Below are positions 35,681 to 43,709 of a stretch of 64,000 nucleotides of DNA, piece after piece. The notes under the pieces were generated by a model. The model saw only the letters and a list, made by a program, of their open reading frames with translations, ran no database searches and had not been told where the DNA came from. Source of the stretch: GCA-2728135 sp002728135 (lineage in GTDB: Bacteria; Pseudomonadota; Alphaproteobacteria; UBA828); the NCBI GenBank assembly GCA_963997635.1, contig CAXEND010000013.1, positions 1 to 64,000 of the forward strand. Reading direction: 5' to 3'. A program made the translations under genes and the position numbers. How positions within the stretch are numbered: position 1 is the stretch's first letter; each line of letters begins with the position of its first letter.

Positions 35681-37081
35681 TTGTCCGAAGACAGTTTTGA
35701 TATTTTTGTAGTTGGAGGCGGGCCAGGGGGTTACGTAGCTGCAATTAGAGCGGCACAACTTGGCATGAAAACTGGTATAGTTGAAAGGGAGAATCTTGGA
35801 GGTATTTGCCTAAACTGGGGATGCATCCCGACAAAAACGTTATTAAAATCAGCAGAAGTTTTTCATTTATTACAAAGGTCAGAAGAATATGGAATAACTG
35901 CAAAGAATGTAGAGCTAAATATTGAAAAAATTGTTTCTAGAAGCCGTAACGTAGCAAATCAATTAAGCAACGGCATTAAACATCTTATGAAAAAAAATAA
36001 AATTACGGTTTTTGAGGGACATGCAGAAATCCAAGATAAAAATTCATTAAAAATAAAAACAATTAATGAGGAAATTACTGTTAACAGTTCAAATATCATA
36101 CTGGCAACAGGTGCTAGGCCTCGGGAATTACCCAATATAAAACCTGATGGGGATAGGATATGGACCTATAAACATGCAATGGTTCCGCAAACAATTCCAA
36201 AATCAGTTTTGATCATTGGATCAGGTGCTATAGGTATGGAATTTGCAAGTTTCTATAGGGATTTAGGAACAGAAGTTACAGTAGTAGAATTACTTGACCA
36301 AATTTTACCAGCTGAAGATCACGATATAGCAAAATTTGCAGCAAAAGCATTTGAGGAACAAGGAATAAATATTTTAACTAGTTCTAAAGTTACAGAAGTG
36401 GGTATAGAAAAAAAACATGCACGTGTCACAATTGAAATGCAAAACAAAAATAAAACTGAAAAAATTATAGAGCAAGTTATTCTTGCCGTTGGCATTATTG
36501 GGAACACAGAGAATCTTGGGATCGAAAAAACAGATATTCAAATAAAAAATGGTCATATTATTACAGATAAATACTCTTTAACGGGGCAAGAAGGTATTTA
36601 TGCAATTGGTGATGTAACCGGTCCTCCGTGGCTGGCACATAAAGCTTCTCATGAAGCTGTAACTTGTGTGGAAAATATAGCTGGCCTAAAAAATGTTCAC
36701 CCAATAACAAAAGAAAATATACCTGGATGTACATACTGCAGACCACAAATTGCTTCGTTAGGGCTAACAGAATCAGAATCAGAAAAACTAGGGCATAAAA
36801 CAAAAATAGGTAAATTTCCTTTTGCAGGAAATGGTAAAGCTCTTGCTATGGGAGAAAACAAAGGATTAATAAAAACCATATTTGATAGAGAAACAGGAGA
36901 ATTACTTGGTGCCCATATGATTGGAGCAGAAGTAACGGAGCTAATTCATGGTTTTTCTATTGCAAAAAGTATGGAAACAACAGAGCGTGAGTTGATAAAT
37001 ACTATTTTTCCTCACCCTACCTTATCAGAAATGATACACGAGTCTGTGCTTGATGCTTATGGGCAAGCAATTCATATATAA
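35681..37081 (+). CDS. lpd: Dihydrolipoamide dehydrogenase (E3)
   Basis: E3 reoxidises the lipoyl group and passes electrons to NAD+. The 466-residue flavoprotein has the N-terminal FAD motif VVGGGPGGYVAAIRAAQLG, the redox disulfide GGICLNWGCIPTKTLL (Cys-x4-Cys), a central NAD motif IGSGAIGMEFASFYRDLG, GIYAIGDVTGPPWLAHKA and the C-terminal His-Glu pair near IFPHPTLSEMIHESV. It starts at TTG after a strong TAGGAGGA site. Being in the pdh cluster, it most likely serves pyruvate dehydrogenase. Confidence 0.97.
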   Translation: MSEDSFDIFVVGGGPGGYVAAIRAAQLGMKTGIVERENLGGICLNWGCIPTKTLLKSAEVFHLLQRSEEYGITAKNVELNIEKIVSRSRNVANQLSNGIKHLMKKNKITVFEGHAEIQDKNSLKIKTINEEITVNSSNIILATGARPRELPNIKPDGDRIWTYKHAMVPQTIPKSVLIIGSGAIGMEFASFYRDLGTEVTVVELLDQILPAEDHDIAKFAAKAFEEQGINILTSSKVTEVGIEKKHARVTIEMQNKNKTEKIIEQVILAVGIIGNTENLGIEKTDIQIKNGHIITDKYSLTGQEGIYAIGDVTGPPWLAHKASHEAVTCVENIAGLKNVHPITKENIPGCTYCRPQIASLGLTESESEKLGHKTKIGKFPFAGNGKALAMGENKGLIKTIFDRETGELLGAHMIGAEVTELIHGFSIAKSMETTERELINTIFPHPTLSEMIHESVLDAYGQAIHI

Positions 37082-37108
37082 ATAGAGAATATACATTCGG
37101 ATAATTTA

Positions 37109-38032
37109 ATGAATATTACAAAAAAAGCACCAATTATACAAAGCATAAGTCCTACACCTAAACCAAACTGGCTTAGGGTCAAAGCACCTACGTCACCTGA
37201 ATACCATGCAACAAAGAACCTAATGCGTCATCATAAACTAAATACAGTCTGCGAAGAGGCAGCATGCCCAAATATTGGTGAATGCTGGAAAAAAAATCAC
37301 GCTACAGTAATGATTCTAGGAAGCATTTGCACTAGGGCATGTGCCTTTTGTAATGTAAAAACAGGGACTCCAAATAAACTAGATTTAAACGAACCTGAAC
37401 AAGTTTCCAATGCAATAGCCAATCTAGGATTAAAACATGTAGTTATTACCTCAGTTGATCGTGATGATCTCGAAGATGGTGGTGCTAAACATTTTGCTAG
37501 ATGTATCAGCAAAGTAAGGAAAAAATCCCCTAGTACAACTATAGAGGTACTTACTCCAGACTTTCGTAATAAAAATGGGGCATTAGAAATTGTAATTGAA
37601 GCCACACCAGATGTATTTAACCACAATCTTGAAACTGTTCCTAGACTTTATAATTCTGTGAGGCCGGGGGCCCGCTACTTTCATAGCTTAAAAGTTTTAG
37701 ATAAAGTTAAACAACATGACACTAGTATATTTACAAAATCTGGGATCATGGTTGGTCTGGGTGAAGAAAAGTCAGAGATACTACAAGTAATGGATGATCT
37801 GAGAGTAGCAAATGTTGATTTTATAACAATTGGGCAATATTTGCAGCCTACATCTAGACATCATCCTATAAAAAACTTCATAACACCCGATGAATTTAAT
37901 GAGCTTGAACGTATTGCCTATGCAAAAGGTTTTTTAATGGTTTCTTCATCTCCATTGACTAGATCGTCACATCATGCAGGAGAGGACTTTCAAAGACTCA
38001 AGGAAGCAAGAATAAAAGCCAGAACATGCTAA
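37109..38032 (+). CDS. lipA: Lipoyl synthase
   Basis: LipA is a radical-SAM enzyme that inserts two sulfurs into octanoyl groups on lipoyl domains. The 307 residues have the auxiliary-cluster ligands Cys48, Cys53 and Cys59 (CEEAACPNIGEC), the radical-SAM triad Cys74-x3-Cys78-x2-Cys81 (CTRACAFC), and the C-terminal SSSPLTRSSHHAGEDF whose Ser binds the sacrificed cluster. It follows lpd, so the substrate domain (PdhC) and its modifying enzyme are made together. LipB is not in the window. Confidence 0.97.
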   Translation: MNITKKAPIIQSISPTPKPNWLRVKAPTSPEYHATKNLMRHHKLNTVCEEAACPNIGECWKKNHATVMILGSICTRACAFCNVKTGTPNKLDLNEPEQVSNAIANLGLKHVVITSVDRDDLEDGGAKHFARCISKVRKKSPSTTIEVLTPDFRNKNGALEIVIEATPDVFNHNLETVPRLYNSVRPGARYFHSLKVLDKVKQHDTSIFTKSGIMVGLGEEKSEILQVMDDLRVANVDFITIGQYLQPTSRHHPIKNFITPDEFNELERIAYAKGFLMVSSSPLTRSSHHAGEDFQRLKEARIKARTC

Positions 38033-38086
38033 AAAAATATGTTTGTTAATTATTTATAAAAATATTTTTAATGGGACCATGAATTT

Positions 38087-38521
38087 ATGCCCAGCTATAA
38101 AGAATCAACAATAATGGGATATAATCAGACTCAAATTTTTAATCTTGTTGCTGATATAGAAAGTTATCCCGAGTTTTTACCTTGGTGTTTAGGATCACGT
38201 GTTACAAAACATAGTGATACAATCATTGAAGCAACTCTTATAGTTGGCTTTCAGCTTGTTCGGGAAAAATTTGGCTCAAGAGTACACCTTGACCGACCAA
38301 ATTATACTATTAAGACAGAACATACCCACGGTCCATTCAATTACCTAATTAATTCTTGGCAATTTAAAGAGCATCAAAATGGATGTGAAGTTGATTTTTT
38401 TCTAGATTTTGAATTTCGTTCACCAATTCTTAAAAAATTAATGACTACAATTTTTGCCGATGCAGTAAAAAAAATGAATGTATCCTTCAAAGAAAGAGCA
38501 GAGTCTTTATATGGTAACTAG
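38087..38521 (+). CDS. Coq10/RatA-family START-domain protein
   Basis: The 144-residue polyketide-cyclase/START-like protein matches the Coq10/RatA family: Coq10 binds ubiquinone and supports its function in respiration, while E. coli RatA has been reported to act on ribosome association. Visible hallmarks are the N-terminal YNQTQIFNLVADIESYPEFLPWC region (split near residues 12-34), the EATLIVGFQLVREKFGSRV strand pair and the long C-terminal helix LMTTIFADAVKKMNVSFKERA. Position after lipA is typical for alphaproteobacteria. It converges on cinA. Confidence 0.9.
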   Translation: MPSYKESTIMGYNQTQIFNLVADIESYPEFLPWCLGSRVTKHSDTIIEATLIVGFQLVREKFGSRVHLDRPNYTIKTEHTHGPFNYLINSWQFKEHQNGCEVDFFLDFEFRSPILKKLMTTIFADAVKKMNVSFKERAESLYGN

Positions 38522-38567
38522 ACAAATTAATGAATCACTTACTGCTGGCTTAAAAACTAGAGCTCCC

Positions 38568-39062
38568 TTAGTTAAAAATTGAGATTAATAAATCTATTCC
38601 AGTCAAAGTTGATTGGTGCCTAATATCATCACGATCACCAAGAAACATATATTTTTTTTGTATGATTTTTTTATTCACACCTGAAATCAAAGCAAAATAC
38701 ACTAAACCAACAGGTTTTATCTTAGTCCCCCCGTCTGGGCCGGCTATACCAGTTATAGCAATCGAAACAGCAGCATCTGATCTTTCTAGACCTCCCCGAG
38801 CCATCGCTAGAGCAACTTCTGGGCTAACAGCACCAAATTTATCAATGAGATCATATTTTACATTAACGGTGTTGACCTTAGATACATTTGAATAAGTCAC
38901 GAACCCTCTATCAAAGATAGCTGAGGATCCAGGAATTTGAGTTATAGCAGCAGATATCATTCCTGCAGTACAAGATTCTATTGTAACAATTTTAACTTTA
39001 TTCTTTTTACAAAGCTCCATTAAAATTAAAGCTTTGCCCTGCAAGTTATTGTTATTAATCAT
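38568..39062 (-). CDS. cinA: CinA C-terminal domain protein (nicotinamide-nucleotide amidase PncC type)
   Basis: The family deamidates NMN to nicotinic acid mononucleotide in pyridine-nucleotide recycling. The 164-residue single-domain protein has the catalytic motif VTIESCTAGMISAAI, SSAIFDRGFVTYSN, the FGAVSPEVALAMARG segment and SIAITGIAGPDGGTKIKPVGLVY. The ATG at 39062 overlaps the pgpA stop; longer starts at 39080 and 39122 are possible but run into pgpA. The N-terminal MoaB-like domain of full-length CinA is absent, as in many proteobacterial homologues. Confidence 0.93.
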   Translation of the reverse strand: MINNNNLQGKALILMELCKKNKVKIVTIESCTAGMISAAITQIPGSSAIFDRGFVTYSNVSKVNTVNVKYDLIDKFGAVSPEVALAMARGGLERSDAAVSIAITGIAGPDGGTKIKPVGLVYFALISGVNKKIIQKKYMFLGDRDDIRHQSTLTGIDLLISIFN

Positions 39063-39550
39063 AAGTTTGTCATCATCCATATATTCCAAATAATAAGGCA
39101 GGCTAATATACCTCCAATACAATCATCGAGCATAACTCCAAACCCACCCTTTACTCTTCTATCTAGAAAAGAGATAGGCCAAGGTTTAATTATGTCAATT
39201 ATACGAAATATTACAAAACCCAAGACATAATAAATTATATCTGGAGGGATCAAAACTAACGTCAACCACTGTCCAGCAACTTCATCTACCACAATTGCAG
39301 GGGAGTCCTCCTGACCAGAAACCCTGACATAATGTTCGCTAGCCCAAACACCAAGGAGTAATGTAACAATAATAATAACAAAGAAACCAATTACTCCGAG
39401 ATATTGGCTTATAGGCCATGCGAGGAGAGCTGCCACAATCGATCCAGTGGTTCCTGGGGCAAAAGGAGAATAACCAACACCAAACCAAGTTGCAAAAGCT
39501 ACTCGCGGATCTTGAAGGGATGGACGAGGGAAAGAAAGATTTTTATTCAT
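39059..39550 (-). CDS. pgpA: Phosphatidylglycerophosphatase A
   Basis: PgpA removes phosphate from phosphatidylglycerophosphate to give phosphatidylglycerol. The 163-residue membrane protein has WFGVGYSPFAPGTTGS at the N-terminus, IVVDEVAGQWLTL, RIIDIIKPWPISFLDRR and GFGVMLDDCIGGILA, the conserved acidic and basic residues of the family, with about four hydrophobic segments. It lies three bases after ispDF and overlaps cinA, so the three form one minus-strand operon. Confidence 0.95.
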   Translation of the reverse strand: MNKNLSFPRPSLQDPRVAFATWFGVGYSPFAPGTTGSIVAALLAWPISQYLGVIGFFVIIIVTLLLGVWASEHYVRVSGQEDSPAIVVDEVAGQWLTLVLIPPDIIYYVLGFVIFRIIDIIKPWPISFLDRRVKGGFGVMLDDCIGGILACLIIWNIWMMTNL

Positions 39551-39553
39551 TAA

Positions 39554-40819
39554 TTAAAAACAATCTAAATCCGGTATCTCTATAGAAACTATGGCGTGGG
39601 CGGCAATACCCTCACCACGACCAGTAAAACCTAATTTTTCAGTTGTAGTACCCTTTATACTAAAACATAATTTAGAATATCCAGTAATAGATGAAATATT
39701 TTTAATCATCTGCTCTCTATAGATTGATATTTTTGGACGTTCACAGATAATAGTTATGTCTGCATTAATCAATTTACCATTTTTTTCATGCATTATATTG
39801 ATAGCATGAGTTAAAAAATTTGATGAACTAATATCATGCCATTTGTCTTCTCCAGGAGGGAAGTGGGTACCAATATCTCCTGACCCTAAAGCACCTAAAA
39901 TTGCATCAACAAGTGCATGTATTGCTACATCACCATCCGAATGAGCTTCAACTCCCTTTTCAAAGGGTATATGTATTCCACAAACAATCAAACCGTCTCC
40001 TGACCCAAAACGATGAACATCAAATCCCATTCCTACCCGATGTTGCAAAGCAGCTTGATTGATTTCTGGCATTTCTAAATCCTTATTTTTTAAATTTATA
40101 TTACTCAAAGAATTCTTAGCTAGATTTAGATCTTTTGGGTTTGTAATTTTAAAATTTTTTGGATCACCATCAATTATAATTACATCCTTACCAAGGGTCT
40201 CTATAATACCTGCATCATCAGTAAAATTGTTTATCTTAACAGTTCGATGCGCTTTTATAATTTCGTCAAAATAAAAAGCTTGTGGGGTTTGAATTAGCCA
40301 TAAGTCTGATCTATCTATTGAGCTTTTAATAATGGAGAAAACTCTAGAATCATTTTTATTTTTAGATATTTTTACTTTTTTTATACTATCAGAAACTCGA
40401 ATTGCTGGCACAGCTCCAATATTACTATCTAAAGCACTACATAATTTTAAAATAATTTCTTTTGAAACAAACGGCCTTGCTGCATCATGTATAAATACTT
40501 GATTAGGGGGGGGGTCTAATTGATCTAAATATTCTAGACCATTTCTAACAGAATCTTGCCTTTCTGCTCCTCCTATAACTGGACTAAGTAATTTGCTTTT
40601 AATATTTTCTGGTATATCAATAATTGCTGACTCGAATAAATCTATATCATTCTCTGCAATTACAATGCAAATTTCATTTATTTCATTACAAGAGCCCAAT
40701 GAAACAAGGCTATGCCAGATTATTGCATGCTTATCTAAAAGCATATACTGTTTTGGAATATCACCTCCAACCCGCTTTCCCTGCCCAGCGGCTAATAATA
40801 ATGCTGATCTTTTAAACAA
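39554..40819 (-). CDS. ispDF: Bifunctional IspD/IspF of the MEP isoprenoid pathway
   Basis: The 421-residue fusion carries IspD (about 1-235), which makes CDP-methylerythritol, and IspF (about 258-421), which forms the cyclodiphosphate. IspD motifs: LLAAGQGKRVGGDIPKQY, DAARPFVSKE and IQTPQAFYFDEI. IspF motifs: RVGMGFDVHRFG (zinc ligands), EAHSDGDVAIHALVDAILGA and GTTTEKLGFTGRGEGIAAHA. The DF fusion is typical of alpha- and epsilonproteobacteria. The gene shows that the MEP pathway is used, which makes the missing dxr near cdsA notable. Confidence 0.97.
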   Translation of the reverse strand: MFKRSALLLAAGQGKRVGGDIPKQYMLLDKHAIIWHSLVSLGSCNEINEICIVIAENDIDLFESAIIDIPENIKSKLLSPVIGGAERQDSVRNGLEYLDQLDPPPNQVFIHDAARPFVSKEIILKLCSALDSNIGAVPAIRVSDSIKKVKISKNKNDSRVFSIIKSSIDRSDLWLIQTPQAFYFDEIIKAHRTVKINNFTDDAGIIETLGKDVIIIDGDPKNFKITNPKDLNLAKNSLSNINLKNKDLEMPEINQAALQHRVGMGFDVHRFGSGDGLIVCGIHIPFEKGVEAHSDGDVAIHALVDAILGALGSGDIGTHFPPGEDKWHDISSSNFLTHAINIMHEKNGKLINADITIICERPKISIYREQMIKNISSITGYSKLCFSIKGTTTEKLGFTGRGEGIAAHAIVSIEIPDLDCF

Positions 40820-41089
40820 TCAAATTTCCTCTACAAAGTGATTAACTAAATACTGCAAATTTATATCAAGTTTTGTAGCATGTGACTTTACCCCAATAAA
40901 CTGTATCTGTAGTATTAGAGTGCAAAAAATTATCTCAAATTATAAATGATTTCTTGTTTATAGATAATATTACCAATTAATAAATCCACTAAATACAGAA
41001 TTCTGAATGCTTTGATACATATTATCTAATAATTCATACAGTATACTTAACTTCCAGTTATTATGTAAATTTGTAGGAGAGTAATTAAG
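40820..41089. other. Intergenic region where dusB-ntrB-ntrC are expected
   Basis: These 270 bases lie between divergent ispDF and the NtrC-type HTH gene. In related alphaproteobacteria dusB, ntrB and most of ntrC occupy this position. I recognise no coding remnants; an in-frame TAA at 41066-41068 blocks any longer version of the next gene. The right end has GGAGAG (41076-41081), its ribosome site. Confidence 0.55.
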
Positions 41090-41386
41090 TTGTCATACCA
41101 AAAGCCAAAGTCTTTGAGAGAAGGGAGTGTAGAGCTTAATGAACACGGTGGGCTTTCCCAAACTATAGAAAAACATCTTCAAAAGTATTTTAAAGCACAC
41201 GGCGGAGAATTACCCCCACCAAATTTGTATAAGCGGGTAATTAATGAGATTGAGCGTCCATTACTATCAATCTCATTAAATGCAACGAACGGTAACCAGC
41301 TTAAAGCAGCCAATTTATTAGGGCTAAACCGAAACACACTCCGTAAAAAACTTACTGAACACAAAATAAAATTTAACAAAAAATAA
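41090..41386 (+). CDS. Stand-alone NtrC-type DNA-binding domain (Fis-like HTH protein)
   Basis: The 98-residue protein looks like the linker and C-terminal domain of NtrC with the receiver and AAA+ parts gone. LSQTIEKHLQKYF and PNLYKRVINEIERPLL match the dimerisation helices, and GNQLKAANLLGLNRNTLRKKL (split 70-90) is the Fis-type helix-turn-helix. It starts at TTG, eight bases after GGAGAG, and ends 13 bases before ntrY, so it appears expressed with ntrYX. It cannot respond to phosphorylation or contact sigma-54. A nucleoid or promoter-binding role like E. coli Fis, which is thought to descend from NtrC, is inferred. Confidence 0.85.
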   Translation: MSYQKPKSLREGSVELNEHGGLSQTIEKHLQKYFKAHGGELPPPNLYKRVINEIERPLLSISLNATNGNQLKAANLLGLNRNTLRKKLTEHKIKFNKK

Positions 41387-41399
41387 AAGTGAAAATTTA

Positions 41400-43667
41400 G
41401 TGGCTAAAACAAAAAAGCTATTACAAAAAAATAATCAAAACAAAAACGTAAATTCTTTGAGAATAGGAGAAACTATTTGGTTGTGGGCTCAACGAATTGC
41501 TTTGGCGAGAAAGCTAGCGATAGCTCTTTCTATTGCGTCTGTAATGTCTGGAATCGCAACTTATCTTGCGATGAGTGGTGTAGTGCCTTTTGGCGGACCA
41601 AATAACAAGGTCGTAGTTCTACTAAACATTGACTTAGTCCTTCTCCTGCTATTAGGAGCAACAGTAACTGTTCCAATAGTAAAACTTTGGCTTGCCAGAA
41701 GGCGAGGGTATGCAGGTTCGCGATTACATATTCGTATGGTAGGACTTTTCAGTCTTGTCGCTGTAGCTCCATCAATAGTTTTAATAATCTTTTCTGCTCT
41801 TTTTCTACATTTTGGTCTTCAAGCCTGGTTTAGTAAACAAGTATCAACAGCCTTAGAACAGTCATTAGTAGTTGCAGAAGCATATGTAGATGAGCATCGC
41901 GAAGGTATAAGAGCAGATGCTTTGGCAATGGCTGCCGATATTAATCGACAAATTTCATACATCTCTGGGAGTTCCTCCCGCTTTAACCAAGTAGTTGAAC
42001 GTTTGGCTGAACTTAGATCGCTTACAGAGGCCGTTGTAGTGTCAAGAAACGGAAGAATTATAGCTCGCGATTCACTTAGTCTCTCATTAGAACTACAGAG
42101 GATACCCGAAAATGCTCTACAAGCGGCAGCTAGGGGAGAGACCGTTATACTCAGTGATAAAGACTCTAATAGGGTAAGGGCATTATTACAATTAGATGGA
42201 TTTGTGGATGCATATCTTCTTGTTGGTCGCTTTATAGAGAGTCGTGTCATCGGACATGTTCAAAGAGTTCAGGGAGCCGTTGGAGGCTATAAAGACTTAG
42301 AAAAACGCAATTCAGGTATTCAGATTACTTTTGTCTTAATTTTTGTAGTGGTAGCATTATTAGTACTTCTTGCATCTGTTTGGATGGGATTATATTTTGC
42401 CAATAGACTAGCTGGACCTATTGGAGAACTTATAATAGCAGCTGAAAAGGTTAGACAAGGAGATCTAAATGTTCGTGTAGTTGAAGGTAGAGAAGTTGAT
42501 GAAATTAGCACATTATCTCGAGCCTTTAACCGGATGACAGGACAACTCTATAGTCAACGCCAAGATTTAATGGAAGCGAGCGAACAAATTGATGAACGGA
42601 GACAATTCACGGAAGCTGTTTTATCAGGGGTCTCTGCGGGAGTAATAGGTCTAGATGTTAATGGGAAAGTGACCCTTCCAAACCCTTCAGCACTTAAACT
42701 CCTCGAGAAAGAAAATGATGATTTAATTGGATCAAATATATCAGATGTGCTTCCTGAATTGGATAATATGCTTTCATTAGCTAGCAACAAACCAAACCGA
42801 TCTATTGAAAGACAACTTGATATTGATAGGGGAGGTCGTAAGCGAAATCTTATTGTCAGAATATCTGCTGAAACTTCGGACAAAATAATTATTGGCTATG
42901 TTTTAACATTTGATGAGATTACTGCTCTCGTATCAGCTCAAAGATCAGCCGCATGGGGAGATGTTGCTAGGCGCATTGCTCATGAAATTAAAAATCCCTT
43001 AACTCCCATTCAACTTGCAGCTGAACGTTTAAAAAAACGCTATTTAAATGAAATTAAATCTGAACCAGATGTATTCTCAGTATGTATAGAAACAATCATT
43101 CGTCATGTTGGAGATATAAGACAGATGGTGGATGAATTTTCTTCTTTTGCACGCATGCCTGCACCAAAAGTTTCTGCCTGTAATCTCTTAGAACTTACAG
43201 AACAAACAATATCTCTACAAAGAATTGCAAGACCAGACATTCAATTTCAAATAATATGCGAAGATATTCTAGATTTGGTTCACTGTGACAGGACGCAAAT
43301 AGGGCAGGCTATCACAAACTTGCTAAAGAATGCTATCGAGGCAATAGATTCAAAAAAAACTCGATATAAAAATAATAATAATCTGCCACAGGGTAAAATA
43401 ACTGTTAATATTAAAAGTGAAGAAGAGTTTGTTCAAATTTCTATTAAGGATAATGGTATGGGACTTCCTAGGGAAAATCGGGACAGACTCACGGAACCTT
43501 ACGTTACAACAAGATCTCAAGGCACTGGATTAGGACTTGCTATAGTTGCTAAAATTGTCGATGACCACGGAGGCGAACTAAAGCTAAAAAGCAATAATGA
43601 TGAAGGTGCTATTATTTCATTTTCGATTAAAAGTGTGGGCAATAATATCAAGCCATCAAAAAGTTAA
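41400..43667 (+). CDS. ntrY: Sensor histidine kinase NtrY
   Basis: NtrY is a membrane sensor that phosphorylates NtrX; in alphaproteobacteria the pair affects nitrogen, redox and envelope responses. The 755 residues have three or so N-terminal transmembrane helices, a periplasmic or extracytoplasmic region, another helix near 310-335, a HAMP domain (about 335-385, ANRLAGPIGELIIAAEKVRQG), a PAS domain (about 400-510), and the kinase core with His528 in AHEIKNPL, the N box NLLKNAIEAI, and G boxes DNGMGLP and GTGLGLAI. All catalytic motifs are intact. The start is GTG; no clear ribosome site, so coupling to the HTH gene is likely. Confidence 0.95.
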   Translation: MAKTKKLLQKNNQNKNVNSLRIGETIWLWAQRIALARKLAIALSIASVMSGIATYLAMSGVVPFGGPNNKVVVLLNIDLVLLLLLGATVTVPIVKLWLARRRGYAGSRLHIRMVGLFSLVAVAPSIVLIIFSALFLHFGLQAWFSKQVSTALEQSLVVAEAYVDEHREGIRADALAMAADINRQISYISGSSSRFNQVVERLAELRSLTEAVVVSRNGRIIARDSLSLSLELQRIPENALQAAARGETVILSDKDSNRVRALLQLDGFVDAYLLVGRFIESRVIGHVQRVQGAVGGYKDLEKRNSGIQITFVLIFVVVALLVLLASVWMGLYFANRLAGPIGELIIAAEKVRQGDLNVRVVEGREVDEISTLSRAFNRMTGQLYSQRQDLMEASEQIDERRQFTEAVLSGVSAGVIGLDVNGKVTLPNPSALKLLEKENDDLIGSNISDVLPELDNMLSLASNKPNRSIERQLDIDRGGRKRNLIVRISAETSDKIIIGYVLTFDEITALVSAQRSAAWGDVARRIAHEIKNPLTPIQLAAERLKKRYLNEIKSEPDVFSVCIETIIRHVGDIRQMVDEFSSFARMPAPKVSACNLLELTEQTISLQRIARPDIQFQIICEDILDLVHCDRTQIGQAITNLLKNAIEAIDSKKTRYKNNNNLPQGKITVNIKSEEEFVQISIKDNGMGLPRENRDRLTEPYVTTRSQGTGLGLAIVAKIVDDHGGELKLKSNNDEGAIISFSIKSVGNNIKPSKS

Positions 43668-43709
43668 AACATTTAACTTAATTTTTTATAGGAGTTAAAT
43701 AATATAAGA

